A stretch of 64,000 bases of DNA from contig JACEEZ010003500.1 in assembly GCA_016584305.1 (NCBI GenBank), positions 323,437-387,436 on the forward strand, written 5' to 3'. The translations under genes were made by a program, and so were the position numbers. This document shows, in pieces, positions 42,171 to 57,279 of the stretch; positions within the stretch are counted from its first letter, which is position 1; each line of letters begins with the position of its first letter. Source of the DNA: Chionoecetes opilio (taxonomy: Eukaryota; Arthropoda; Malacostraca; Decapoda; Majidae). The notes below the pieces were generated by a model, which was given only the letters and a program-made list of their open reading frames with translations, made no database searches and had not been told where the DNA came from.

Positions 42171-45100
42171 ATTCCCCAGCCCGACTTGCTTTCTCCAGCA
42201 TGTCTCTAAGTTCCCTGCATTCCCCAGCATGTCTCTTAGTTTCCTGCATTCCCCAGCATGTCTCTTAGTTCCCTGCATTCCCCAGCATGTCTCTTAGTTT
42301 CCTGCATTCCCCAGCATGTCTCTTAGTTTCCTGTATTCCCCAGCATGTCTCTTAGTTTCCTGCATTCCCCAGCATGTCTCTTAGTTCCCTGCATTCCCCA
42401 GCATGTCTCTTAGTTTCCTGCATTCCCCAGCATGTCTCTTAGTTTCCTGCATTCCCCAGCATGTCTCTTAGTTTCCTGCATTCCCCAGCATGTCTCTTAG
42501 TTTCCTGCATTCCCCAGCATGTCTCTTAGTTCCCTGCATTCCCCAGCATGTCTCTTAGTTCCCTGCATTCCCCAGCATGTCTCTTAGTTCCCTGCATTCC
42601 CCAGCATGTCTCTTAGTTTCCTGCATTCCCCAGCATGTCTCTTAGTTCCCTGCATTCCCCAGCATGTCTCTAAGTTCCCTGCATTCCCCAGCATGTCTCT
42701 TAGTTCCCTGCGTTCCCCAGCATGTCTCTTAGTTCCCTGCATTCCCCAGCATGTCTCTTAGTTCCCTGCATTCCCCAGCATGTCTCTTAGTTCCCTGCAT
42801 TCCCCAGCATGTCTCTTAGTTTCCTGCATTCCCCAGCATGTCTCTTAGTTCCTTGCATTCCCCAGCATGTCTCTTAGTTCCTTGCATTCCCCAGCATGTC
42901 TCTTTGTTCCCTGCATTCCCCAGCATGTCTCTTAGTTCCCTGCATTCCCCAGCATGTCTCTTAGTTCCCTGCATTCCCTAGCATGTCTCTTAGTTCCTTG
43001 CATTCCCCAGCATGTCTCTTAGTTCCTTGCATTCCCCAGCATGTCTCTTAGTTCCCTGCATTCCCCAGCATGTCTCTTAGTTCCCTGCATTCCCCAGCAT
43101 GTCTCTTAGTTCCCTGCATTCCCCAGCATGTCTCTTAGTTCCCTGCATTCCCCAGCATGTCTCTTAGTTCCCTGCATACCCTAGCATGTCTCTTAGTTCC
43201 CTGCATTCCCCAGCATGTCTCTTAGTTCCCTGCATTCCCCAGCATGTCTCTTAGTTCCCTGCATTCCCTAGCATGTCTCTTAGTTCCCTGCATTCCCTAG
43301 CATGTCCCTTAGTTCCCTGCATTCCCCAGCATGTCTCTTAGTTTCCTGCATTCCCCAGCATGTCTCTTAGTTCCTTGCATTCCCCAGCATGTCTCTTAGT
43401 TCCTTGCATTCCCCAGCATGTCTCTTAGTTCCCTGCATTCCCTAGCATGTCTCTTAGTTCCCTGCATTCTCCAGCATGTTTCTTAGTTTCCTGCATTCCC
43501 CAGCATGTCTCTTAGTTCCCTGCATTCCCCAGCATGTCTCTTAGTTCCCTGCATTCCCTAACATGTCTCTTAGTTCCATGCCTTCCCTAGCATGTCTCTT
43601 AGTTCCCTGCATTCCCCAGCATGTCTCTTAGTTCCCTGCATTACCCAGCATGTCTCTTAGTTCCTTGCATTCCCCAGCATGTCTCTTAGTTCCCTGCATT
43701 CCACAGCATGTCTCTTAGTTCCCTGCATTCCCTAGCATGTCTCTTAGTTCCCTGCATTCCCTAGCATGTCTCTTAGTTCCCTGCATTCCCTAGCATGTCT
43801 CTTAGTTCCCTGCATTCCCCAGCATGTCTCTTAGTTCCCTGCATTTCCCAGCATGTCTCTTAGTTCCCTGCATTCCCCAGCATGTCGCTTAGTTTCCTGC
43901 ATTCCCCAGCATGTCTCTTAGTTCCCTGCATTCCCCAGCATGTTTCTAAGTTCCCTGCATTCCCCAGCATGTCTCTTAGTTCCCTGCATTCCCCAGCATG
44001 TCTCTTAGTTCCCTGCATTCCCCAGCATGTCTCTGAGTTCCCTGCATTCCCCAGCATGTCTCTTAGTTCCCTGCATTCCCTAGCATGTCTCTTAGTTCTC
44101 TGCATTCCCCAGCATGTCTCTTAGTTCCCTGCATTCCCCAGCATGTCTCTTAGTTCCCTGCATTTCCCAGCATGTCTATTAGTTCCCTGCATTCCCTTGC
44201 ATGTCTCTTAGTTCCCTGCATTCCCCAGCATGTCTCTTAGTTCCCTGCATTCCCCAGCATGTCTCTTAGTTCCCTGCATTCCCCAGCATGTCGCTTAGTT
44301 CCCTGCATTCCCCAGCATGTCTCTTAGTTCCCTGCATTCCCCAGCATGTCTCTTAGTTCCCTGCATTCCCCAGCATTTCTCTTAGTTCCCTGTATTCCCC
44401 AGCATGTCTCTTAGTTCCCTGCATTCCCCAGCATGTCTTTGAGTTCCCTGCATTCCCCAGCATGTCTCTTAGTTCCCTGCATTCCCTAGCATGTCTCTTA
44501 GTTCCCTGCATTCCCTAGCATGTCTCTTAGTTCCCTGCATTCCCCAGCATGTCTCTTAGTTCCCTGCATTTCCCAGCATGTCTCTTAGTTCCCTGCATTC
44601 CCCAGCATGTCGCTTAGTTTCCTGCATTCCCCAGCATGTCTCTTAGTTCCCTGCATTCCCCAGCATGTTTCTAAGTTCCCTGCATTCCCCAGCATGTCTC
44701 TTAGTTCCCTGCATTCCCCAGCATGTCTCTTAGTTCCCTGCATTCCCCAGCATGTCTCTTAGTTCCCTGCATTCCCTAGCATGTCTCTTAGTTCCCTGCA
44801 TTCCCTAGCATGTCCCTTAGTTCCCTGCATTCCCCAGCATGTCTCTTAGTTTCCTGCATTCCCCAGCATGTCTCTTAGTTCCTTGCATTCCCCAGCATGT
44901 CTCTTAGTTCCTTGCATTCCCCAGCATGTCTCTTAGTTCCCTGCATTCCCTAGCATGTCTCTTAGTTCCCTGCATTCCCCAGCATGTCTCTTAGTTCCCT
45001 GCATACCCTAGCATGTCTCTTAGTTCCCTGCATTCCCCAGCATGTCTCTTAGTTCCCTGCATTCCCAGCATGTCTCTTAGTTCCCTGCATTCCCTAGCAT

Positions 45101-48100
45101 GTCTCTTAGTTCCCTGCATTCCCTAGCATGTCCCTTAGTTCCCTGCATTCCCCAGCATGTCTCTTAGTTTCCTGCATTCCCCAGCATGTCTCTTAGTTCC
45201 TTGCATTCCCCAGCATGTCTCTTAGTTCCTTGCATTCCCCAGCATGTCTCTTAGTTCCCTGCATTCCCTAGCATGTCTCTTAGTTCCCTGCATTCTCCAG
45301 CATGTTTCTTAGTTTCCTGCATTCCCCAGCATGTCTCTTAGTTCCCTGCATTCCCCAGCATGTCTCTTAGTTCCCTGCATTCCCTAACATGTCTCTTAGT
45401 TCCATGCCTTCCCTAGCATGTCTCTTAGTTCCCTGCATTCCCCAGCATGTCTCTTAGTTCCCTGCATTACCCAGCATGTCTCTTAGTTCCTTGCATTCCC
45501 CAGCATGTCTCTTAGTTCCCTGCATTCCCAGCATGTCTCTTAGTTCCTGCATTCCCAGCATGTCTCTTAGTTCCCTGCATTCCCTAGCATGTCTCTTAGT
45601 TCCCTGCATTCCCTAGCATGTCTCTTAGTTCCCTGCATTCCCTAGCATGTCTCTTAGTTCCCTGCATTCCCCAGCATGTCTCTTAGTTCCTGCATTTCCC
45701 AGCATGTCTCTTAGTTCCCTGCATTCCCCAGCATGTCGCTTAGTTTCCTGCATTCCCCAGCATGTCTCTTAGTTCCCTGCATTCCCCAGCATGTTCTAAG
45801 TTCCCTGCATTCCCCAGCATGTCTCTTAGTTCCCTGCATTCCCCAGCATGTCTCTTAGTTCCCTGCATTCCCCAGCATGTCTCTGAGTTCCCTGCATTCC
45901 CCAGCCTGTCTCTTAGTTCCCTGCATTCCCTAGCTGTCTCTTAGTTCCCTGCATTCCCTAGCATGTCTCTTAGTTCCCTGCATTCCCCAGCATGTCTCTT
46001 AGTTCCCTGCATTTCCCAGCATGTCTCTTAGTTCCCTGCATTCCCCAGCATGTCGCTTAGTTCCTGCATTCCCCAGCATGTCTCTTAGTTCCCTGCATTC
46101 CAGCATGTTCTAGTTCCCTGCATTCCCCAGCATGTCTCTTAGTTCCCTGCATTCCCCAGCATGTCTCTTAGTTCCCTGCATTCCCCAGCATGTCTCTAGT
46201 TCCCTGCATTCCCCAGCATGTCTCTTAGTTCCCTGCATTCCCAGCATGTCTCTTAGTTCCCTGCATTCCCCAGCATGTCTCTTAGTTCCCTGCATTCCCA
46301 GCATGTCTCTTAGTTCCCTGCATTTCCAGCATGTCTCTTAGTTCCCTGCATTCCCTAGCATGTCTCTTAGTTCCCTGCATTCCCCAGCATGTCTCTTAGT
46401 TCCCTGCATTTCCCAGCATGTCTCTTAGTTCCCTGCATTCCCCAGCATGTCGCTTAGTTTCCCTGCATTCCCCAGCATGTCTCTTAGTTCCCTGCATTCC
46501 CCAGCATGTCTCTTAGTTCCCTGCATTCCCCAGCATGTCTCTTAGTTCCCTGCTATTCCCCAGCATGTCTCTTAGTTCCCTGCATTCCCCAGCATGTCTC
46601 TGAGTTCCCTGCATTCCCCAGCATGTCTCTTAGTTCCCTGCATTCCCTAGCATGTCTCTTAGTTCTCTGCTTCCCGCAGTTCTCTTAGTCCCTTCATTCC
46701 CCAGCATGTTCTTAGTCCCTGCATTTCCACATTCTTTAGTTCCCTGCTTCCCAGCATGTCTCTTAGTTCCCTGCATTCCCCAGCATGTCTCTTAGTTTCC
46801 TGCATTCCCCAGCATGTCTCTTAGTTCCCTGCATTCCCCAGCATGTCCTAGTTCCCTGCATTCCCCAGCATGTCTCTTAGTTCCCTGCATTCCCCAGCTC
46901 GTCTTTAGTTCCCTGCATTCCCCAGCATTCTCTTAGTTCCCTGCATTCCCCAGCATGTCTCTTAGTTCCCTGCATTCCCAGCATGTCTCTTAGTTCCTGC
47001 ATTCCCCAGCATGTCTCTTAGTTCCCTGCATTCCCCACGCATGTCTCTTAGTTCCCTGCATTCCCAGCATGTCTCTTAGTTCCCTGCATTCCCTTAGCAT
47101 GTCTCTTAGTTCCCTGCATTTCCCAGCATGTCTCTTAGTTCCCTGCATTCCCCAGCATGTCGCTTAGTTCCCTGCATTCCCCAGCATGTCTCTTAGTTCC
47201 CTGCACCCGCATGTCTTCCTAGCTTTCTGCATTCCCCAGCATTCCCAGCTTTCTTATTCCCTGCATTCCCCAGCATGTTCTCTTAGTTCCCTGCATTCCC
47301 CAGCATGTCTCTTAGTTCCCTGCATTCCCCAGCATGTCTCTTAGTTCCCTGCATTCCCCAGCATGTCTCTTAGTTCCCTGCATTCCCCAGCATGTCTCTT
47401 AGTTCCCTGCATTCCCCAGCATGTCTCTTAGTTCCTCTGCATTCCATGCATGTTCCTTAGTTCCCTGCATTCCCAGCATGTCTCTTAGTTCCTGCATTCC
47501 CCAGCATGTCTCTTAGTTCCCTGCATTCCCCAGCATGTCTCTTAGTTCCCTGCATTCCCCAGCATGTCTCTTAAGTTCCCTGCATTCCCCAGCATGTCTC
47601 TTAGTTCCCTGCATTCCCCAGCATGTCTCTTAGTTCCCTGCATTCCCCAGCATGTCTCTTAGTTCCCTGCATTCCCCAGCATGTCTCTTAGTTCCCTGCA
47701 TTCCCCAGCATGTCTCTTAGTTCCCTGCATTCCCCAGCATGTCTCTTAGTTCCCTGCATTCCCCAGCATGTCTCTTAGTTCCCTGCATTCCCCAGCATGT
47801 CTCTTAGTTCCCTGCATTCCCTAGCATGTCTCTTAGTTTCCTGCATTCCCCAGCATGTCTCTTAGTTCCCTGCATTCCCCAGCATGTCTCTTAGTTCCCT
47901 GCATTCCCCACATGTCTCTTTAGTTCCCTGCATTCCCCAGCATGTCTCTTAGTTCCCTGCATTCCCCAGCATGTCTCTTAGTTCCCTGCATTCCCCAGCA
48001 TGTCTCTTAGTTCCCTGCATTCCCCAGCATGTCTCTTAGTTCCCTGCATTCCCCAGCATGTCTCTTAGTTCCTGCATTCCCCAGCATGTCTCTTAGTTCC

Positions 48101-49445
48101 TGCATTCCCAGCATGTCTCATTAGTTCCCTGCATTCCCCAGCATGTCTCTTAGTTCCCTGCATTCCCCAGCATGTCTCTTAGTTCCCTGCATTCCCCAGC
48201 ATGTCCTTAGTTCCTGCTTTCCCAGCATGTCCTCTTAGTTCCCTGCTTCCCTAGCATGTCCTACGTTCAGTTCCCTGCATTCCCCAGCATGTCCTCTAGT
48301 TTCCTGCATTCCCCAGCATGTCTCTTGTTCCCTGCATTCCCCAGCATGTCTCTTAGTTTCCCTGCCATTTCGTCCCTAGTCCCCCATGTCTCTTAGTTCC
48401 CTGCATTCCCCAGCATGTCTCTTAGTTCCCTGCATTCCCAGCATGTTCTTTAGTTCCTGCATTCCCCAGCATGTCTCTTAGTTCCCTGCATTCCCCAGCA
48501 TGTCTCTTAGTTCCTTGCATTCTCCCAGCATGTCTCTTAGTTCCCCGCAGTTCCTCAGTCAGCCTCTTAGTCCCCTGCTTTCCCCATGTCTCTTAGTTCC
48601 TATTTCCCTGATCATGTCTCTTAGTTCCTGCATTCCCCAGCATGTCTCTTAGTTCCCTGCATTCCCTAGCATGTCTCTTAGTTTCCTGCATTCCCCAGCA
48701 TGTCTCTTAGTTCTCTGCATTCCCCAGCATGTCTCTTAGTTCTCTGCATTCCCCAGCATGTCTCTTAGTTCTCTGCATTCCCAGCATGTTCTGTCCCTGC
48801 TTCCAGTTCTTAGTTCCCTGCATTCCCCAGCATGTCTCTTAGTTCCCTGCATTCCCCAGCATGTCTCTTAGTTCCCTGCATTCCCCAGCATGTCTCTTAG
48901 TTCCCTGCATTCCCAGCATGTCTCTTAGTTCCCTGCATTCCCCAGCATGTCTCTTAGTTTCCTGCATTCCCAGCATGTCTCTTAGTTCCCTGCATTCCCC
49001 AGCATGTCTCTTAGTTCCCTGCATTCCCCAGCATGTCTCTTAGTTCCTGCATTCCCCAAGCATGTCTCTTAGTTTCCTGCATTCCCAGCATGTCTCTATT
49101 CTTGTTCCCTGCATTATCCCGCATTCCCCAGTTCTCTTAGTTCCCTGCATTCCCCAGCATGTCTCTTAGTTCCCTGCATTCCCCAGCATGTCTCTTAGTT
49201 CCCTGCATTCCCCAGCATGTCTCTTAGTTCCCTGCATTCCCCAGCATGTCTCTTAGTTCCCTGCATTCCACCTAGTCATGGTCTCTTAGTTCCCTGCATT
49301 CCCCAGCATGTCTCTTAGTTCCCTGCATTCCCCAGCATGTCTCTTAGTTCCCTGCATTCCCCAGCATGTCTCTTAGTTCCCTGCATTCCCCAGCATGTCT
49401 CTTAGTTCCCTGCATTCCCCAGCATGTCTCTTAGTTCCCTGCATT
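42171..49445. repeat. 29-bp minisatellite array (about 250 units)
   Basis: The unit reads TTCCCTGCATTCCCCAG then CATGTCTCTTAG. From about 42190 to 45060 the array keeps exact 29-bp phase; for example, marker variants at 43301 and 44809 are 1508 bp apart (52 units). Common variants are C/T changes (CCCTAG, TTTCCTG, CCTTG). From about 45060 to 49285 many single-base losses and garbled units occur, then the last 150 bp are regular again. Because 29 is not a multiple of 3 and the unit lacks stops in some phases, both strands show open frames of 60-90 codons with a 29-residue period. They are not genes. Confidence 0.97.
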
Positions 49446-49785
49446 ACCCATATGAGGAGTGTCTATATATTAGTTCAGCATTCTTTCAACATGTACTGTA
49501 CGTAGGGCTACATCTATTCCCACCCTGTCTTCTAATGAGGTAGCAGATCTCCATATCTCATTAGTTTCTTAAGAACATCTGCAATAATTTCATATTTTTG
49601 CTGAAACTTTCGAAAAGAAACCCTATTTTTTTTTTTCTTCGTGTAAGGAGACATATTGTACCGGTTTTCCATCTGTATAAATATAATGTCCAACGCTCAA
49701 TAACATATGCTCGATTAAATAGTACTGTATGTATGCGTGTGTGTGTGTGTGTGTGTTTTCAATATTCTGTGCCGGCAGCCTGTAG
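49446..49785. other. unassigned sequence after the satellite
   Basis: Mixed AT-rich DNA with a (GT)n tract at 49736-49756. No gene. Confidence 0.5.
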
Positions 49786-50895
49786 GCCTATGGGGAGTTT
49801 TCTAATAAGCTCACGCTCAAGCCTGTTTCTCGCGCTCTCATATCCTCTGCCGTTTGAGCGTGAATGATCTATCATTTACCGTAAATTTCCTGTACTTTTT
49901 GGGGACATATCAGAATTACCCTTCAATACAACAACTGAAACAGTTCTTAATAAAAAATGTAGTTTATCATTTTGTTTTTCAGCACTTGAAGAAAATATTG
50001 GCAAAACATAGAATACTTGAAAACTCAATTTCTTAAAATCTTCATTTCATGGAAACACTGCACGTTTAAGCTGAATGAAGCTTCAGGAAGTATGTACTTG
50101 TATGTAAGTTTTCACTGAGTACCTGTTTTGGGTGTATATGTCTCTCTTACGACGAACATTTAACCAAGAAGTAATTTAAGTAATTGGCACCTCAACGAAC
50201 AGTCCTCTATCGAAGACAATACATGGGTCTTGTTTACTTGTTGTCTTGAAAAAGAGCGGGCTGCAGGAACGCATGCATCCGCCGTTATCTGCCTCACCTG
50301 TGCCTTCCTGAGGAGACAGGTCAACTACCACGCCTGTAATAGCATCATAGGACATCACCAGGGCTCATAGTGTTCCCCAAGGGATCCTCGCAGCCCTAAA
50401 ACAAGAACAAAACAAGACTCTTCCCCCCAGCCGTGGATAAGAAGAAGTGACTGATATCAGATCCCGACATCGGGATGGTTTCTTCGGAGATGCTGAACGC
50501 CACACTATTTTTTGGTTAAATGTTCGTCGCAAAAGAGACAGACACATTCAAAACAGGTACTAGGCGAAAGCTTACATACAAGTACATACTTCCTGAAGCT
50601 TCATTCAGCTTGAACGTGCAGTGTTTCCATGAAATGACGATTTTAAGAAATTGAGTTTTCAAGTATTCTATGTTTTGCCAATATTTTCTTCAAGTGCTGA
50701 AAAACAAAATGATAAACTACATTTTTTATTAAGAACTGTTTCAGTTGTTGTATTGAAGGGTAATTCTGATATGTCCCGAAAAATTACAGGGAGTTTACGG
50801 TAAATGATAGATCATTCACGCTCAAAGGGCAGTGGATGTGAGATGCGCGAGAGACATCTGGCGGCTTAGCTTTGAAAACTCCCCATTGACGAATG
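49783..50895. mobile_element. foldback element with 390-bp inverted arms
   Basis: The left arm 49785-50165 and right arm 50508-50893 are complementary: TGGGGAGTTTTC / GAAAACTCCCCA, GAGCGTGAATGATCTATCAT / ATGATAGATCATTCACGCTC, GGACATATCAGAATTACCC, AGAACTGTTTCAGTTGTTG and CTGAATGAAGCTTCAGGAAG. The spacer (50166-50507) is unrelated mixed sequence. No coding domain. I could not identify a duplication. Confidence 0.85.
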
Positions 50896-50913
50896 CAGTT
50901 TGTGACAAGTAAC

Positions 50914-51179
50914 CTTGGCCGTTTCTTATTATATGCGAACCACGTGCTTGCACAGGGCCCCCGAAGCCACCACGGGGCATCCAAGCTGCCATTATTCGCT
51001 TTTTTTAAGATTCTAGTCTCTTTTCCTCTTAAAGTGCACTAGATTGATGCATTTAAATATTTAAGGCATGCCCCCGGACCACCTTATAAGGCTTGGAATC
51101 CTCCTACCATAGTTTTACGAAAAAGGTCCCCCAAACAGCATTGCGCATAGGGCCCCCAAAAGGCTAGAAACGGCACTGC
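50914..51179. mobile_element. hAT-like MITE, 266 bp
   Basis: Flanked by the 8-bp duplication CAAGTAAC (50906-50913 and 51180-51187). The right end, GGCTAGAAACGGCACTG, is a typical hAT terminus in reverse. The left end, CTTGGCCGTTTCTTA, is a degraded mirror of it. The interior has GGGCCCCCGAAG / GGGCCCCCAAA words. Confidence 0.8.
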
Positions 51180-51193
51180 AAGTAACACTCAAA

Positions 51194-51974
51194 AAGGTTT
51201 TCCTTCCCGGGATCCCGGGCGTAAGTGGTTGTTTTTTTCCCGGAAAATTGGTTCAAATCCCGGGATTCTTATTTCCTATCTCTTCCTCTTCCTATCGGTT
51301 CTTCCTATCTCAGATTTGCTTCAAAATAGCACAGAATAATACTTTTTTGTTTTACAATGGCTCTTTTAATGTCATTCTACATAATCATCGGATTTCTTTT
51401 GTGGCTAACAGAAGGAGATTGACTTTTTGTGCTTTTTGGAGAGTCATTTCATGAACAACTTTTGATGTGAGCGTGACTGTGTGTCTTGTGTGCATCGTGC
51501 ACAAATAATTTTATGCTATTATCTTCATATTTTTCCACCGGCCATTCAAGTGTTTCTTTAGGTTTTTGTAGAATGTGGCTTCCAAATGCCATTAAATATA
51601 GAATTCTTATTCTTTTATAATAGCTAACTCTGAATGCAATTCCAAATGTCTGAGTCTCTTTTATGGCTAACGGAATGAGATTAGATAATACAAATTTTGC
51701 TTATTTAGTCAGATTATGTAGTACCTATATTTCTGCACCAGAATGCAAGTTAATATAGAGAACATTGCTCCAGTGTCATAAAATTTATCAATTAAATTGC
51801 CTTTCAAATAATATAAAGATACTACACTAATGAAGTATGTGGGGTTCGCACTTCGCACAGCATTAGTTAGTACAAATATATATTAGCTGATGCGGGAAAT
51901 CCCGGGATCCCGGGAAATAGCCTGCTTAGTCCCAGAATCCCGGATGCTAAGAAACCCCCAAAACAGGAAACCCT
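51194..51974. mobile_element. hAT-like MITE, 781 bp
   Basis: 8-bp duplication ACACTCAA at 51186-51193 and 51975-51982. The ends AAAAGGTTTTCCTTCCC and CAGGAAACCCT are imperfect inverted repeats, and subterminal CCCGGGATCCCGGG words occur at both ends (51198-51214 and 51900-51915). AT-rich core without a transposase. Confidence 0.8.
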
Positions 51975-51982
51975 ACACTCAA

Positions 51983-52846
51983 GGCTAATCAGACAAAGAC
52001 GCATTATATTCCGAACCAACCTTGTGTGTGTGTGTGTGTGTGTGTGTTTGTGGCTACAGACACTGCGTTGATATGAACAATCGTCATCATCATCAATATT
52101 ACCACTACCAACACAAACTCCTAGTATTAAGAGATTTTATAACATAACCTGCCTCCTTTAACTACTGGCTCAGTGATATCGAGGGTATTGAGTAATTGTT
52201 TCATTATGTGATCAAATTAAAAAAGTTTTGATTCACAATAGAATGTCAGTCAACAATAGAATGCTAGCCAGTTATGGATCTCAAAGGAGACGAGATGGGA
52301 ATTAACAAACAAATGAAACAACTGAATGCAGTTCAATGACACACATTACGTTATTTATACACGTGTCGCTGCCAATACTGAAGCTGCGGGACATGTCATA
52401 CAGGGGCGGACTGGCTATAGGGACAAACGGGACATTTCCCGTTGGGCCGCTGGGTCATGAGGGCCGGTCTGAGGAAAAAAAAAAGGTAATAAAATTTAAA
52501 AAATATTATAAAGGAAAATTAATAAATAAATTAAGGAGTGAAAACTAAATATCTGAAGAATAAGGTAAAACTCAAAATAAATGAGAGAGAGAGAGAGAGA
52601 GTCACTCAGCTGAGAGAGAAAGAGGTGACGACTGACGAGAGATCGGAGAGATCAACAACTCACGAGTATCGTACGCGTAGGCTACACTCGACACGAGTCA
52701 ACTTTCAAGATTCTCAATAGTCGTCTAAGTTGTTGTTTTCAGACTTCTTGTATTTTATATACGTTAACCGATTATATACTATGCATGTCAATCCACACAC
52801 TGGGACGATACCTTATTTAAAATGCATTATGGGCATTGATAAGGAC
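51983..52846. other. unassigned sequence with a possible single hAT-like end
   Basis: A (GT)n tract at 52023-52049. CAGGGGCGGACTGGC at 52401 has the form of a hAT terminus, but I find no partner end nearby. A short (GA)n at 52582-52602. No gene. Confidence 0.45.
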
Positions 52847-52848
52847 TA

Positions 52849-53996
<1,148 letters not shown>

Positions 53997-54361
53997 TATA
54001 TGCTGCGCATTTCAACAAATAGCAATTCCTTGCGGCAACAGTGATAGGACTACCGTCTGCCGTTGTTGTCACACAGTCATTTAGTTATTGATTTGTAGTG
54101 CCCGTGGCATGGGAGGTGTGTACTGTGTTGCATTGATTTTCGTATTTATTATTATTTTGATCTATCAATATCTGATAGATCTCCCTAAGATGATGAGGAC
54201 TTGTCAACGAATTGAGGATCAAAGCCGTATTTCAACAATTTAATTTGTGTTATGCTGAGCCTGACAGTACTTTAGCAAAATTTGAAAGATATAGATATGA
54301 AAGTGTTAAATAGATATCAACTTTCAGGCTCTTATTTCTTATAACTTACTAAAATTGTGAC

Positions 54362-54480
54362 TTGTCTACCGTAGATAACACTAAAATCGCCAAGACAACG
54401 TTTCTTTTTTATTTACAGACGTCTGGTGGCGTTAATACTTACATTTCTACATCCATGATTTCAGAAAAGTTAGAAGGAAT
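54362..54480 (-). repeat. hairpin-module relative (end segment)
   Basis: CCGTAGATAACACTAAAATC, TGGCGTTAATACTTACATTT and CTACATCCATGATTTCAG match 17.26-17.40 kb and, as the complement, the modules at 38-40 kb. Confidence 0.75.
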
Positions 54481-54637
54481 TTTTTTATTTATAAAAACCC
54501 CTAACTGCGTTGGCTCTCATCCCCCCCCCCCACCCTCACCACCTTTCCTCCAAGTGGGCTGGTCAACACCAAAAGTCCTGGGCCGAAATTAAATCCCAGT
54601 CCGCCCTTGACGTCATATCGCAGTCAGACAGACGGAC

Positions 54638-54840
<203 letters not shown>

Positions 54841-55070
54841 CCACACTTCTCTGCTCATCACGACCATCACAGATTCACACACCTACTCGTACACGAAAAC
54901 ACCTACATTACTTGCTGGAATAATCGTCACCCTCACTGCTTTGATTCATTGTGTCAAATAGTGAGTGGTTCATTGGCTTCGGTGCATTATCTTGGGTACA
55001 AAAAAATTTGCGGTGAATTTACTGCAGTGCTTTTCCGTAAGATTTACAGCTAATCCGGGCGTTTTGGTTA

Positions 55071-55365
55071 AGGAAAAAATTACTACATACCGCCAGAATT
55101 TTAATTTCCGAATTTCTTTTGTAGATCTCGGAGATTGTTCATATACGAGTGGTTGTTCATAAAATCCTTATGTACATATTCTTATAATTCATTTAAAGTT
55201 GGTTTCGTGCCTTACAATGAGGTAATAATATATTTTGTGAAGTTTTGTTGAAGTGGCCATATACGTCAAGGGATGAATATATATCGGTTTTTACACGTGT
55301 ATAAATATTTTTTTATCTATAGTTTTATTTAAATACCCCCAGTGGTCACCAGCAAGGGTATTAAA
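55071..55365 (+). repeat. left arm of a 290-bp inverted repeat pair
   Basis: AAGGAAAAAATTACTACATA, GCCAGAATTTTAATTTCCG, TCTCGGAGATTGTTCATATA, GTTGGTTTCGTGCCTTA and GTGGTCACCAGCAA are matched as complements at 61870-62161. Confidence 0.88.
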
Positions 55366-55871
55366 AGAAAAAGCCCAGAGTCTCCCCAGACCAGGACCCA
55401 GACCGTATTATGTCTCTTTTCATCAGTAAATAAATCTGCTGACTTTACAGCTATATCTATGATGGTGTTAGTTCATATAAGGAATAATATTAATAGAGTT
55501 CCATAGTCGTGCGGATCGTTATTTACCCTATACATAACATATTCTTGCAATGGTTATAGGCCTCTTCCATTTGTGCCAAGGTTCCAGGAACCAGGGGGGA
55601 CATTTTCGAACACTACTAAGACCATCTTAGGGGACTAAGACCATCTTAGGGGACTAAGACCATCTTAGCGCTAGTTGGACATTTTCGGAAGCAAATTTCG
55701 CTCCGCCTAAGACAGTGCAGCGAGTGTAGGCTAAGGCAGGGTTGGGATCGTCTTAGCCCGCAATTTTCTCCGTCACCATAACAACAATGGTTATATTATT
55801 GGTTATATATTATATATTTTAGACTGTATATAGTATATTAGGTATTAGGCTGTATAATACACTATGTACAG

Positions 55872-55879
<8 letters not shown>

Positions 55880-55941
<62 letters not shown>

Positions 55942-55975
55942 GGTGTGGGCTATATATATACTATATATATAGGGG
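55880..55975. repeat. (TA)n microsatellite
   Basis: TA runs interrupted by GGTGTGGGC / GGGGTGGGC words, each following TATATATAGG. Confidence 0.9.
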
Positions 55976-56089
55976 TGGGCTGGGCGGAATAGATATGATT
56001 TGCGACAGAAACGGTTAGCAGATTAATTCTAAACATATCAAAACACAACAGAAAAAAAGTGTCGTTATTCACGATAATATCACTTACTG

Positions 56090-57057
<968 letters not shown>

Positions 57058-57279
57058 CTCGCGCGGTATACGTATTTCCCGCCAAATACAGACTTGTGTC
57101 GCGCGCGCTGATTGGTTAGGTGGCACTAAGAAGGGTTGGCCTTCTGTCCCCTTACACGAGGCTAAGATGACGCCCGAAAATGCTTCCTTAGTAATCTTCT
57201 TGGCCCGGTATAACCAAGTCGGTCTTAGGACGCTAAGAGGGTGTAGTTTAGAGCCCCTTCGAAAATGCCCACCCAGTCC

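Noticed and set aside
43860..49043. Repetitive 60-80 codon frames (HSPACLLVPCIPQ-like) as a repeat protein
   Set aside because: They exist on both strands and in shifting frames, are interrupted by many indels, and lack a promoter or unique ends. They come from stop-free phases of the satellite.
42171..49445. CRISPR-like array
   Set aside because: The 29-bp unit has the length of a CRISPR repeat, but units are contiguous without spacers and the context is eukaryotic repeats. It is a minisatellite.
52401..52475. A hAT-like element starting CAGGGGCGGACTGGC
   Set aside because: No matching inverted end or 8-bp duplication found downstream; kept only as a possible solo end.
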